Positions 33,257 to 41,974 are shown, numbered from the stretch's first letter. The stretch: DNA of 49,191 nucleotides from Flavobacteria bacterium RIFCSPLOWO2_12_FULL_35_11 (GCA_001800975.1 MGWK01000014.1:1-49191); one strand, 5' to 3'. Numbers and translations: made by a program. The notes: generated from the letters alone by a model not told the origin.

Positions 33257-33314
33257 ATTGTGAAAAGGAATACTGCTAACCAGCAAATTTAGTTTAACCT
33301 TTAAATATTTTATC

Positions 33315-34613
33315 ATGAAAACAAAACTTTTACTTTTAGCAACGTTTTTATTTGTTGGGTTTGGCGTGCAGGCTTCAACTTTTAAAACTGATAATTCTTC
33401 TATAAATAATTATTATAATGATGATTATGGAGATTCATTCACATTTGTGGAAAGAGATGTAACATTTGCAATTTTTCAAAATGGTGAATTTGATTTTTAC
33501 ATCAACCCAAGAAACCAAAGAGGTGGTTTAGACGTTAATTACCAGGGAAATGGCGTTAATATTAGTTTTAACTCTGGTTATGACTATGGTCCTTATGTTC
33601 AATATGATGATTATGGTGCAATTATACAAATAGAAGATATTCCTATTTACTATGATTATTATGGACGCGTAAACAGAATTGGAAATACCCGTATTACTTA
33701 TGATTCTGGTAGATTGATTCGCGTTGGTGGATTGCATGTTTATTATGACAGACAAGGATATTATAGCCACTATTCAGGATATATTAACACTTATAACCGA
33801 TCATATGTGTTTCACCCATATCACAATTATTTTGCAAGACCATTATTTGATTTCAGAATTGTAAGTTATGATCCTTATAGAAATCATTATCAACCAACAC
33901 GTTACACATATTATAGTGACCATTCAAGAAATAAATATTACAGCAAAAACAATAAAAGAGATGGACATGACACAAGACGTGTTGCTGCGAAAAGTGTTCC
34001 AAACAGGTATAATGATAAACATAATGATAGAGCTGTTCAACAAGATAGAAGAAGTTCTAATGACAGAACAAGTCAAAATGGGAGAAGCAATACTGTAAAC
34101 AACACTGACAGAAGATCAAATACAGTTCAAAGACCAACTTCTAACGAAAGAACAAGTCAGAATGGTCGTAGCAATGGTGCAGTAAACAACACTGAAAGAA
34201 GATCAAATACAGTTCAAAGACCAACTTCTAACGAAAGAACAAGTCAGAATGGTCGTAGCAATGGTGAGGTAAACAATACTGAAAGAAGATCAAATACCGT
34301 TCAAAGACCAACTTCTAACGAAAGAACAAGTCAGAATGGTCGTAGCAATGGTGCAGTTAACAATACTGATCGCAGAGTTAATACTGTAAATAAACCAAGT
34401 CAGAATGAACGTAGTGCGGCTAATGGAAGAATGGCTGACAATCGTGCGCCTCAAACTCAAAGAACAGCACAAGCTCCTGAAAGAGTGCAACAAAGAAATA
34501 ACACTGCAAACACTCAGAAAGGACAATCTGCTAGAGAATCTAAAGGCAATGATTCTAATGGAAAATCAGATAAAAAAGAAAATTCAAGAGGAAATTCTTC
34601 AAGAAGAAATTAA
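33315..34613 (+). CDS. Secreted basic protein with tandem repeats, unknown function
   Basis: The 432-residue protein has a signal peptide (about 1-20, FGVQA). Residues about 35-190 are rich in Tyr, Asp, Asn and Gly (GYDYGPYVQYDDYGAI, YYDYYGRVNRIG, YYDRQGYYSHYSGY) and look like a beta-rich domain. From about 200 the chain becomes basic and disordered, with Arg, Asn, Ser, Thr and Gln, and includes three 29-residue repeats (about 266-352) before a Lys/Ser-rich tail. No known family is recognised. A cell-envelope or matrix role is plausible but unproved. It is preceded by the sigma-54-like element and ended by a strong terminator, so it is a single-gene unit. Confidence 0.85.
   Translation: MKTKLLLLATFLFVGFGVQASTFKTDNSSINNYYNDDYGDSFTFVERDVTFAIFQNGEFDFYINPRNQRGGLDVNYQGNGVNISFNSGYDYGPYVQYDDYGAIIQIEDIPIYYDYYGRVNRIGNTRITYDSGRLIRVGGLHVYYDRQGYYSHYSGYINTYNRSYVFHPYHNYFARPLFDFRIVSYDPYRNHYQPTRYTYYSDHSRNKYYSKNNKRDGHDTRRVAAKSVPNRYNDKHNDRAVQQDRRSSNDRTSQNGRSNTVNNTDRRSNTVQRPTSNERTSQNGRSNGAVNNTERRSNTVQRPTSNERTSQNGRSNGEVNNTERRSNTVQRPTSNERTSQNGRSNGAVNNTDRRVNTVNKPSQNERSAANGRMADNRAPQTQRTAQAPERVQQRNNTANTQKGQSARESKGNDSNGKSDKKENSRGNSSRRN
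34110..34370 (+). repeat. Three tandem 87-bp repeats inside the secreted-protein gene
   Basis: Units at 34110-34196, 34197-34283 and 34284-34370 encode 29 residues each (starting RRSNTVQRPTSNERTSQNGR) and differ at a few bases. Degenerate partial units lie on both sides. Such near-identical DNA repeats can change copy number by slippage without breaking the frame. Confidence 0.92.
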
Positions 34614-34637
34614 GAATTAATTGATTGAATAAATAAC

Positions 34638-34675
34638 AGAAAGCGTTGCATTATTGCAACGCTTTCTTTGTTTTT
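34638..34675 (+). terminator. Intrinsic terminator of the repeat-protein gene
   Basis: A 13-bp stem (AGAAAGCGTTGCA, 34638-34650, with TGCAACGCTTTCT, 34655-34667), 4-base loop and a T-rich tail follow the stop codon by 25 bases. The stem ends symmetrically, so on the minus strand it could act on nothing but read-through, as the facing gene ends at 34700. Confidence 0.92.
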
Positions 34676-34699
34676 CCATAAATCATAAAAGAATTTCCC

Positions 34700-35878
34700 T
34701 TAAGATTCTTCTTCTTCAATTGGTCTCTTATGTGTTTTTTTGCTTCCTTCATACATATCGTAACGCACAAATAAACAATCCAAATCCCCATTTTTCATAG
34801 GAATTCTTCTCGAAGTTTTAAGGCCAACATGTTTAATTGCTTCCATATTTGAGGTAATAAACCAAACGGTAGAATCTGAATAACCACTTTTTAAAGTATC
34901 GCCAATTTTTTTGTAGAATTCCTGCATATCAATATCCAATCGTTCACCATAAGGCGGATTAAATAAAATAACAGTGCGACCAAATACTTCTTTCACCGAG
35001 TTAAAGAAATTTACATGATGCACCCCAATAAATTCACTTAAATTGGCATTTGCCACATTTTCTTTTGCTTTTACCACTGCCGATGGCGCTTTGTCAAATC
35101 CCATGATTTTAAAATGGGAATTGTGAATTTTTTTAATCAGCGATTCCTGAATGGTGTAAAACAACTCTTCATCATAATCTGCCCATTTTTCAAATCCGAA
35201 TTCATTTCTGTTGATGTTTGCCGGAATATTGTTGGCAATCATTGCAGCTTCAATTAAAATAGTTCCGGAACCACACATCGGATCAATAAAATTACAATCG
35301 CCCGTATAACCCGAAAGCAACACCAAACCCGCCGCCAATACTTCATTTATGGGCGCTATATTCGTTGCGCTTCTATAACCGCGTTTGTGCAAAGAATCGC
35401 CCGAACTGTCTAATGAAATGGAACAGTAATTATTATGAATATGAACGTGAATCTTCAAATCCTGGTGCTTTGTGTCAACACTTGGGCGTTCATTGTATTT
35501 ATTTCTGAAATAATCTGCAATGGCATCTTTCGATTTTAAAGTAATATAATGCGAGTTTGTGGTAAAACCTTGAGAATTAACCACAGCGCCAATAGAAAAT
35601 GTGCTGGATACACTCATATATTTTTCCCACTCAATTTGTTGTATTTTTTTATACAAATCATCTTCATCAGCAACTTTAAAAGTTTTAATGGGCTTCAAAA
35701 TTCTAATCGCCGTACGCAAAGCCATATTTGCTTTGTACATAAAGCCTTTATCCCCTAAAAAAGTAACGCTTCTTACCCCTGGTTCTACATCTTGCGCACC
35801 TAAATTTTTAAGTTCCGTTGCCAATACTTCTTCCAACCCAAACATGGTGGTGGCAACCATTTTAAAATTTCGTTCCAT
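34700..35878 (-). CDS. THUMP-domain class I RNA guanine-N2 methyltransferase (RlmL/YpsC type)
   Basis: With the ATG at 35878 the protein has 392 residues. It starts with MERNFKMVATTMFGLEEVLA, the ferredoxin-like and THUMP RNA-binding region (about 1-165), followed by a Rossmann methyltransferase domain with DPMCGSGTILIEAA and the catalytic motif NPPYGERL (about 302-310). The family methylates guanine N2 in 23S rRNA (G2445-type). The longer start at 35920 is rejected because it precedes the -7 box at 35894-35901. It converges on the repeat-protein gene and is divergent from the SAM methyltransferase gene. Confidence 0.92.
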   Translation of the reverse strand: MERNFKMVATTMFGLEEVLATELKNLGAQDVEPGVRSVTFLGDKGFMYKANMALRTAIRILKPIKTFKVADEDDLYKKIQQIEWEKYMSVSSTFSIGAVVNSQGFTTNSHYITLKSKDAIADYFRNKYNERPSVDTKHQDLKIHVHIHNNYCSISLDSSGDSLHKRGYRSATNIAPINEVLAAGLVLLSGYTGDCNFIDPMCGSGTILIEAAMIANNIPANINRNEFGFEKWADYDEELFYTIQESLIKKIHNSHFKIMGFDKAPSAVVKAKENVANANLSEFIGVHHVNFFNSVKEVFGRTVILFNPPYGERLDIDMQEFYKKIGDTLKSGYSDSTVWFITSNMEAIKHVGLKTSRRIPMKNGDLDCLFVRYDMYEGSKKTHKRPIEEEES

Positions 35879-35893
35879 ATTCTTTAATTTTTG

Positions 35894-35901
35894 CAAAAGT
35901 A
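35894..35901 (-). promoter_or_regulatory. -7 promoter box of the THUMP methyltransferase gene
   Basis: TACTTTTG followed by CAAAA on the minus strand, 15 bases before the ATG at 35878. It fixes the start codon choice of that gene. Confidence 0.6.
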
Positions 35902-35977
35902 CTGAAATAAAAATATACAATTAAACGATTAAACGCATAAACAGTTCTACAAGTAAACTTCTTAACAAACAAATCCT

Positions 35978-35985
35978 TATTTTTG
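35978..35985 (+). promoter_or_regulatory. -7 promoter box of the SAM-methyltransferase/ZIP unit
   Basis: TATTTTTG followed by CAGTC on the plus strand, 16 bases before the ATG at 36002. No clear -33 TTG is seen. Confidence 0.6.
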
Positions 35986-36001
35986 CAGTCATTTCAATAT
36001 T

Positions 36002-36730
36002 ATGACTGAAAACAAAGACTGGTTTGCTTCTTGGTTTGATACAAGCTATTACCATATTTTATATAAACATAGAGATTATTCTGAAGGGCAATCTTTTTTG
36101 AAAAATTTAATCACCTTTTTAAAATTAGAAAAAAACAAGGTAATATTAGACTTGGCCTGCGGAAAAGGACGTCATTCTATCTATTTAAACTCGCTTGGGT
36201 TCCATGTTATTGGTGCCGATTTATCCAAAAACAGCATCGAATTCGCCAAACAATTTGAAACGGAAACGCTTAAATTTGTTGAACATGATATGCGGAATCC
36301 TTTAAAAAACAAGTTCGATGTTATTTTAAATTTGTTTACGAGTTTTGGTTTTTTTGAAGATGATGCGGAAGATATTGCCATTTTGCAAAATATTAAGAAC
36401 GGATTAAATCCGAATGGAATTGCCGTTATAGACTTTATGAATACAAAAAAAGTGATTTCTGAACTTGTTTCTGAAGAAGAACTTACAATTGATGACATTA
36501 CCTTTAAAATGAATCGCTACGTAAAAAACGGATTTATTGTGAAAGAAATAAATTTTGATGCTGACGGCGAGCATCATACCTATTTTGAAAAAGTGAAAAG
36601 TTTGGATTTGGCCAAAATTAATTCCTACGTAAATTCTGTAGGATTTAAAATTAAACATACTTTTGGTGATTATCAATTGGAAAAATTTAATGAAGAAACT
36701 TCTGACCGTTTAATTTTAGTTTTAGAATGA
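36002..36730 (+). CDS. Class I SAM-dependent methyltransferase, substrate unknown
   Basis: The 242-residue protein has SAM motif I in VILDLACGKGRHSIYL (about 48-62), the acidic residue ending motif II (VIGADLSKNSIEFA) and VEHDMRNPL. The C-terminal half is less typical and offers no substrate clue. There is no signal peptide. Its stop codon overlaps the start of the ZIP transporter gene (ATGA), so the two are translationally coupled; this may reflect only operon convenience. Confidence 0.9.
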   Translation: MTENKDWFASWFDTSYYHILYKHRDYSEGQSFLKNLITFLKLEKNKVILDLACGKGRHSIYLNSLGFHVIGADLSKNSIEFAKQFETETLKFVEHDMRNPLKNKFDVILNLFTSFGFFEDDAEDIAILQNIKNGLNPNGIAVIDFMNTKKVISELVSEEELTIDDITFKMNRYVKNGFIVKEINFDADGEHHTYFEKVKSLDLAKINSYVNSVGFKIKHTFGDYQLEKFNEETSDRLILVLE

Positions 36731-37398
36731 CCTATATTGCACTTATAGCCTCTGTTTTAGTTGGTATTATCATTGTTTTTGGATTAAAACCAAGTTTTAA
36801 AACCATACAATTGCTGTTAGCGTTTAGTGGCGCTTACTTATTGTCTATCACCATTTTACATTTATTTCCGGAAGTTTATGAGACAAAAGGCACAAACATT
36901 GGTTTGTTTATTCTTTTGGGATTATTACTGCAGCTTATCTTGGATTTTTTCTCTAAAGGTGCTGAACATGGCCATATTCATGTAGAAGAAAATATTGTTT
37001 TTCCTTGGGCATTATTTATAAGTTTAAACATTCATGCCTTTTTGGAAGGAATTCCTTTGGCACATAACCTTGGCCACGAATATTTACTTTGGGCAATAGT
37101 GATTCATAACATTCCCATTTCAATAATATTGGGAACCTTTTTTGTAAGTTCAAAAATCTCCAGAAAGAATGCTGTATTATTTTTATTGCTTTTTTCTTTA
37201 ATGTCTCCTTTAGGAAGTTTGGCTGGTGAATATGTTCAAATTTTAACCACTTATAAAACTGAGATTACAGCCATAATAATTGGTATATTTTTACATATCT
37301 CAACAATTATTTTGTTTGAAACGTCTAAAGATCACAAGTTTAACCTTTTAAAGTTTGTTGCTATTCTTATTGGTATGGTTGTGGCTTATTTGGCTTAG
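36727..37398 (+). CDS. ZIP-family divalent metal transporter
   Basis: The 223-residue membrane protein has about 7-8 transmembrane helices. Metal-binding signatures are HAFLEGIPLAHN (transmembrane helix 4 type) and IHNIPISIILGTFF (helix 5 type), and a His-rich loop AEHGHIHVEEN. ZIP proteins import zinc, iron or manganese. It is coupled to a methyltransferase gene and its stop overlaps the recQ stop by 4 bases on the other strand. Confidence 0.92.
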   Translation: MTYIALIASVLVGIIIVFGLKPSFKTIQLLLAFSGAYLLSITILHLFPEVYETKGTNIGLFILLGLLLQLILDFFSKGAEHGHIHVEENIVFPWALFISLNIHAFLEGIPLAHNLGHEYLLWAIVIHNIPISIILGTFFVSSKISRKNAVLFLLLFSLMSPLGSLAGEYVQILTTYKTEITAIIIGIFLHISTIILFETSKDHKFNLLKFVAILIGMVVAYLA

Positions 37399-39593
37399 TT
37401 TGCTACTTGACTCATAAATTTTATCCGCATTAAACGCAATTCTTCTTCGTCATACTCACCTTCAAATTCGTCTAATGCTTCCTGAATTCTGTCGCTTTTA
37501 GATTCCATAAAGTAGTTAAAAATTTCCTCTTGCTGGTCTTCATCCAATAATTCATCAATACAGTAATCAATATTTATTTTAGTGCCGCTGTAAACAATGC
37601 CTTGCATTTCTTCAATAAGTTCATTAAAACTTAAACCTTTTGATTTTGCAATGTCTTCAAGCGGAATTTTTCTGTCCGTATTTTGAATAATATAAAGTTT
37701 CAATCCTGAATTTACGCCTGTGCTCTTTACCACAAAATCATCCGGACGAAGAATGTCGTTTTCTTCCACATATTTTGCAATCAACTCGATAAATGGTTTG
37801 CCGTATTTGTTCGCTTTACCTTCCCCAATACCATAAATGTTTTTCAATTCATCCATGGTCATTGGATATTTTAATGCCATATCTTCCAAAGATGGTTCCA
37901 GCAATACTGCATAAGGCGGAACGCCATTTTTCTTGGCAACAGATTTTTGCAATTCTTTAAGCATTTTAAGCAATACTTCATCTGCAGAAGTTCCCGTGCC
38001 GTTTCCATTTGTTAAAATAGTTGCATCAGCACTTTCATCATAAACATGGTCTTCTGTCATCATAAATGAAGACGGATTTCCTATAAAATCTGTTCCTTTA
38101 TCAGTAATTTTTATAACGCCATACTGCTCAATTTCTTTGTTGATGTATCGGGCAACCAATGCTTGTCTGATCAATGCCATCCAATATTTTCCATCGTGTT
38201 CCTTACCGCAGCCAAAAAATGGTTGTTCATCCGTTTTATGAGATTTCAACTGGGCATTTATTTTTCCGGTTAAGGTATTTACCAATTCTTTCGCTTTATA
38301 TTTTTGGTAGGTTTTTACAACAACTTCCAATAACATTTTTAATTCAATTTCCGCTTCGTGCTTTTTCTTCGGATTTATGGCATTGTCGTCCATAAGCGCT
38401 CCCAAACCATTTACTTCATCAAAATCTTCCCCAAAATAATGCAACAAATATTTTCTGCGCGACATAGAAGTTTCTGCATAGCCAACAACTTCTTGCAACA
38501 AAGCGTTGCCAATTTCCTGTTCTGCCACTGGTTTTCCTGATAAAAATTTCTCCAGCTTTTCAATATCCTTATATGAATAATAGGCCAAACAAAAACCTTC
38601 GCCGCCATCTCTTCCTGCCCTTCCGGTTTCCTGATAATAGCTTTCCAAACTTTTCGGAATATCGTGATGAATCACAAAGCGAACATCAGGTTTGTCAATT
38701 CCCATTCCAAATGCGATAGTTGCAACCACCACATCCACATCTTCCATCAAAAACATATCCTGATGTTTTGACCTGGTTTTTCCGTCCAATCCGGCGTGAT
38801 AAGGAACAGCTTTAATGCCATTCACTTGCAATACTTGGGCTATTTCTTCAACCTTTTTTCGACTTAAACAATAAATAATACCCGATTTTCCTGGAAATTG
38901 TCGGACAAATCGAATAATATCAGAATTTATGTTTTTTGTTTTTGGCCGAACTTCATAAAATAAATTCGGACGGTTGAAAGAAGCTTTAAAAGTGTTGGCA
39001 TTTGACATGCCCAATGTTTTAATAATATCTTCCTGCACTTTTTGAGTCGCAGTTGCTGTTAATCCAATTAAAGGAACATTGTCTATTTTTTGAATAATAT
39101 TTCGAAGATTTCTATATTCCGGTCTAAAATCGTGTCCCCATTCTGAAATACAATGCGCTTCATCAATGGCAACAAATGAGATATTTTGATTTTTTAAAAA
39201 ATCGATGTACTCTTCTTTCATCAATGATTCTGGGGCTACGTATAATAATTTCGTGATTCCTTTTTCAATGTCACTTTTAACCTGGGTCACTTCGGTTTTA
39301 TTTAAGGAAGAATTCAGCACATGCGCAATTCCATGTTCTGCCGAAATGCCGCGTATGGCATCAACCTGGTTTTTCATCAATGCAATTAAAGGCGAAACAA
39401 CAATGGCTGTTCCTTCTTTTACCAAAGCGGGCAGTTGGTAACATAACGACTTACCGCCTCCGGTTGGCATAATCACAAAAGTGTCATTTCCCTCAATTAT
39501 ACTTTTTATTACTCCTTCTTGCAGTCCTTTGAATTTAGTAAATCCAAAATATTTTTTCAAAGCCTCGTGTAAATCAATCTCTTTACTGTTCAT
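37395..39593 (-). CDS. recQ: ATP-dependent RecQ DNA helicase (zinc-less RQC variant)
   Basis: The 732-residue protein is longer than E. coli RecQ (about 610). The helicase core has Walker A TGGGKS (about 44-49), the DEAH box (144-147) and AFGMGIDKPDVRFVIHHDIPKS with ETGRAGRDG. Where canonical RecQ has the zinc Cys residues, this protein has SMSRRKYLLHYFGEDF followed by NGLGALMDDN (about 376-403) with no Cys. A winged helix, an HRDC-like domain (about 530-600) and an extra C-terminal acidic domain follow. It unwinds DNA in recombination repair. It is divergent from kdsD. Confidence 0.95.
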   Translation of the reverse strand: MNSKEIDLHEALKKYFGFTKFKGLQEGVIKSIIEGNDTFVIMPTGGGKSLCYQLPALVKEGTAIVVSPLIALMKNQVDAIRGISAEHGIAHVLNSSLNKTEVTQVKSDIEKGITKLLYVAPESLMKEEYIDFLKNQNISFVAIDEAHCISEWGHDFRPEYRNLRNIIQKIDNVPLIGLTATATQKVQEDIIKTLGMSNANTFKASFNRPNLFYEVRPKTKNINSDIIRFVRQFPGKSGIIYCLSRKKVEEIAQVLQVNGIKAVPYHAGLDGKTRSKHQDMFLMEDVDVVVATIAFGMGIDKPDVRFVIHHDIPKSLESYYQETGRAGRDGGEGFCLAYYSYKDIEKLEKFLSGKPVAEQEIGNALLQEVVGYAETSMSRRKYLLHYFGEDFDEVNGLGALMDDNAINPKKKHEAEIELKMLLEVVVKTYQKYKAKELVNTLTGKINAQLKSHKTDEQPFFGCGKEHDGKYWMALIRQALVARYINKEIEQYGVIKITDKGTDFIGNPSSFMMTEDHVYDESADATILTNGNGTGTSADEVLLKMLKELQKSVAKKNGVPPYAVLLEPSLEDMALKYPMTMDELKNIYGIGEGKANKYGKPFIELIAKYVEENDILRPDDFVVKSTGVNSGLKLYIIQNTDRKIPLEDIAKSKGLSFNELIEEMQGIVYSGTKINIDYCIDELLDEDQQEEIFNYFMESKSDRIQEALDEFEGEYDEEELRLMRIKFMSQVAN

Positions 39594-39726
39594 TATCCTT
39601 TCTAAATTATTAATACGAATTTAAATTAGCACCCAAATTAAAATTTTGGCTGATAATTTAAGAAATTTTACAAATTTGACTTTTACTTTTTTTTAGCAGT
39701 TTATTCAATTTCTAATTAAATAAATA

Positions 39727-39734
39727 TATTTTTG
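39727..39734 (+). promoter_or_regulatory. -7 promoter box of the kdsD-tatC-lptB operon
   Basis: TATTTTTG on the plus strand, 27 bases before the first possible TTG start and 47 before the second. No -33 TTTG at suitable spacing was found. Confidence 0.5.
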
Positions 39735-39781
39735 TTTAAAATTAAAGATAAAACTTTTTTTTGTTAAAAAACCTAAATCTT

Positions 39782-40747
39782 TTGAAAAATAAAAATACAA
39801 TTATTGAAAATGCAAAGCAGACAATTTTAATTGAAAGCAAAGCGATTGCGAATTTAGTCAATTTTCTAAATGAAGATTTCGAAAAAGCCGTAAATTTTAT
39901 TCATCACTCTAAAGGCCGCGTAATTGTTACCGGAATTGGAAAAAGTGCCAATATTGCCACCAAAATTGTTGCCACCTTAAATTCAACGGGAACCCCAGCA
40001 ATCTTTATGCATGCAGCCGATGCCATACATGGCGATTTGGGAATTATTCAGGAAAATGATGTTGTTGTTTGCATTTCTAAAAGCGGAAATACGCCCGAAA
40101 TAAAAGTTTTAGTGCCATTAATTAAAAATTATGGAAACAAGGTTATTGCGATAACCGGTAATCCAGAATCTTTTTTAGGCTCCAATGCCGATTTTACGTT
40201 GAACTCTTTTGTAGAAAAAGAAGCTGATCCAAATAATTTAGCGCCAACAACAAGCACCACTGCGCAATTGGTTATGGGCGATGCTCTGGCAATTTGCTTA
40301 TTGCATCTCAATAATTTTTCAAGTAAAGATTTTGCAAAATACCATCCGGGAGGCGCATTGGGAAAAAAATTATATTTAAGAGTGAGCGACTTAATCGGAC
40401 AACATGAAATGCCTCAAGTTGCGCCAAATACCCCAATTAATGATGTTATTATTGAAATTTCAAAAAAACGATTGGGCACTACGGCAGTTATCGAAAATAA
40501 CAAAATAGTAGGAATCATTACCGATGGAGATTTAAGGAGAATGTTGAAAGATAACCCAGACATAAGCAAGCTTGTGGCTGAAAATATTATGAGTAAAAAT
40601 CCGAAAACCATCAATGTAGATGCGATGGCAATTGAAGCTATGGAAACTATGGAAAACAATAAAATTTCCCAAATTTTGGTGGAAGACAATTCTGTATACA
40701 TAGGTGTCGTACATTTGCATGATTTATTAAAAGAAGGAATTTTCTGA
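39782..40747 (+). CDS. kdsD: D-arabinose-5-phosphate isomerase (KpsF/GutQ family)
   Basis: The protein has 321 residues with the TTG at 39782, giving an N-terminus (MKNKNTIIENAKQTI) that aligns with relatives; a second TTG at 39761 is also open, and no ATG is available because a stop precedes it. The SIS sugar-isomerase domain (about 35-180) has GIGKSANIATKIVATLNSTGTP and CISKSGNTPEIKVL. Two CBS domains (about 200-320) may sense nucleotides. It converts ribulose-5-phosphate to arabinose-5-phosphate, the precursor of the LPS inner-core sugar Kdo. It is followed at one base by tatC and lies in the same run as lptB. Confidence 0.95.
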   Translation: MKNKNTIIENAKQTILIESKAIANLVNFLNEDFEKAVNFIHHSKGRVIVTGIGKSANIATKIVATLNSTGTPAIFMHAADAIHGDLGIIQENDVVVCISKSGNTPEIKVLVPLIKNYGNKVIAITGNPESFLGSNADFTLNSFVEKEADPNNLAPTTSTTAQLVMGDALAICLLHLNNFSSKDFAKYHPGGALGKKLYLRVSDLIGQHEMPQVAPNTPINDVIIEISKKRLGTTAVIENNKIVGIITDGDLRRMLKDNPDISKLVAENIMSKNPKTINVDAMAIEAMETMENNKISQILVEDNSVYIGVVHLHDLLKEGIF

Positions 40748-40748
40748 A

Positions 40749-41579
40749 ATGACAAAAAAAATAGCCCAACCTGAAAAAGAAATGTCTTTTTTGGACCATG
40801 TTGAAGAATTGAGATGGCATCTGGTGCGTTCAAGCGCTGCGATTTTTTTATTTGGAATAATTGCATTTTTAATGAAAGACTTTTTTTTCAATAATATAAT
40901 TTTTGCGCCTAAAGATCCTAGTTTTATTACCTACCGTGTTTTTTGTGATGTATCGAGATTTTTTGGCACAGAAGGTTTGTGTATTGATGATATTCCATTC
41001 ACTTTTCAAAGTTTAGAGATGGGAGAACAATTCAATGTACATATTTGGATTTCTATTACTATTGGATTTATTCTGGCTTTTCCTTTTATTATTTGGGAAT
41101 TTTGGAAATTTATCAGTCCGGGCTTGTATGAAAAAGAGCGCAAAGGAGCACTCGCTTTTATCCTTATTTCTTCTTTTTTGTTTTTTGTAGGCGTGCTTTT
41201 TGGGTACTATGTGATCACACCGCTCTCCGTAAACTTTTTGGGAAGTTATTCAGTAAGTGACCTTGTGGCACGAAATATTACAATCAGTTCTTACATCTCA
41301 TTATTAAAATCTTCCGTATTGGCCTCAGGATTGATATTCGAATTGCCAATTGTGATGTATTTTTTAACTAAAATGGGAATAGTTACCCCAGATTTTTTGA
41401 TAAAAACCAGAAAATATGCATTGGTTATAGTTTTAATTATAGCCGCAGTTATTACGCCACCTGATGTGGTTAGTCAGATTATTGTTACTATTCCTATACT
41501 TATTTTATATGAAGTCAGCATAATTATATCGAAAATAGTGGTGAGACAACAACGTAAAAAAGAACAAAAAAATGCCTAA
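40749..41579 (+). CDS. tatC: Sec-independent (Tat) protein translocase subunit TatC
   Basis: The 276-residue membrane protein has six predicted helices. It starts with FLDHVEELRWHLVRS, a family signature, and includes PFIIWEFWKFISPGLYEKE and YALVIVLIIAAVITPPD. TatC recognises twin-arginine signal peptides and forms the receptor for folded-protein export. A Cys-containing loop insertion (VFCDVSRFFGTEGLCIDD) in the first periplasmic loop is longer than in E. coli. It follows kdsD at one base and overlaps the next gene by 8 bases. The tatA gene is elsewhere. Confidence 0.96.
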   Translation: MTKKIAQPEKEMSFLDHVEELRWHLVRSSAAIFLFGIIAFLMKDFFFNNIIFAPKDPSFITYRVFCDVSRFFGTEGLCIDDIPFTFQSLEMGEQFNVHIWISITIGFILAFPFIIWEFWKFISPGLYEKERKGALAFILISSFLFFVGVLFGYYVITPLSVNFLGSYSVSDLVARNITISSYISLLKSSVLASGLIFELPIVMYFLTKMGIVTPDFLIKTRKYALVIVLIIAAVITPPDVVSQIIVTIPILILYEVSIIISKIVVRQQRKKEQKNA

Positions 41580-41922
41580 TCAAGTAGAAGAATTTAACGC
41601 CTATCGCTCAAAAATGAACGATAAAATTTTGGCTGATGACAATAAAATCATCAAAAGAATTTTTAATATCGACACCAACGCATACAAAAGCGGCCATTTA
41701 GACGTTCAAACAAAAGAATTGTTAGGATTGGTGGCTTCAGCTGTTTTACGATGCGATGATTGCATAAAATACCATTTAGAAGGTTGTTTTAAAGCAGGAG
41801 TTTCCAAAGAACAAGTTATGGAATCACTTTCAATAGCAACTTTGGTTGGCGGCACCATTGTAATTCCACATTTAAGAAGGGCTTACGAATTTTGGGAAGA
41901 ACTTGAAAAGGTTAAAGGTTAA
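41572..41922 (+). CDS. AhpD-like carboxymuconolactone decarboxylase-family protein
   Basis: The 116-residue protein has the AhpD-type redox motif CDDC (Cys61 and Cys64) and the nearby His68 in RCDDCIKYHLEGC. Family members act as thiol peroxidase partners or as decarboxylases; the CxxC and His pattern favours the redox role. It overlaps tatC by 8 bases and precedes lptB by 52 bases, in an envelope-related operon, perhaps as an antioxidant function carried along. Confidence 0.9.
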   Translation: MPNQVEEFNAYRSKMNDKILADDNKIIKRIFNIDTNAYKSGHLDVQTKELLGLVASAVLRCDDCIKYHLEGCFKAGVSKEQVMESLSIATLVGGTIVIPHLRRAYEFWEELEKVKG

Positions 41923-41939
41923 ATTAAAAAAATCAATAA

Positions 41940-41973
41940 CACAGTTAAACGATTCAACGAATAAATAAACAAT
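41940..41973 (+). repeat. TTAAAC-type motif series upstream of lptB
   Basis: CAGTTAAACGATTCAACGAA and ATAAATAAACAATA precede the lptB ATG. The pattern is shared with 13758-13779 (efp, minus), 19908-19942 (tsaE) and 35918-35944. It is too degenerate to define strictly. Confidence 0.4.
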
Positions 41974-41974
41974 A

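Larger units (their letters stand above)
32998..33314. other. 317-bp intergenic region with orphan terminator and promoter-like sites
   Basis: No protein gene is recognised here. It holds a promoter-like box (33130-33137), an intrinsic terminator (33212-33240) with no coding sequence before it, and a sigma-54-like element (33240-33256). The stretch 33140-33240 may encode a small RNA. Confidence 0.5.

Noticed and set aside
33104-33316. 70-codon minus-strand frame in the intergenic region before the repeat protein
   Set aside because: It crosses the terminator and sigma-54-like site, has no recognisable domain and no promoter on that strand.
34110-34370. Regular repeats as a CRISPR array
   Set aside because: The 87-bp units are contiguous, in frame with a signal-peptide protein, and have no unique spacers or cas genes.
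35879-35920. Upstream start for the THUMP methyltransferase
   Set aside because: It would put the start before the -7 box at 35894-35901 and adds residues that do not match the family start.
36181-36676. Two overlapping minus-strand frames within the SAM methyltransferase gene
   Set aside because: They are shadows of an intact methyltransferase frame with clear motifs.
40414-40866. 150-codon open frame on the minus strand across kdsD and the start of tatC
   Set aside because: It lies antisense to two well-conserved genes, lacks recognisable domains and its composition reflects the opposite strand.
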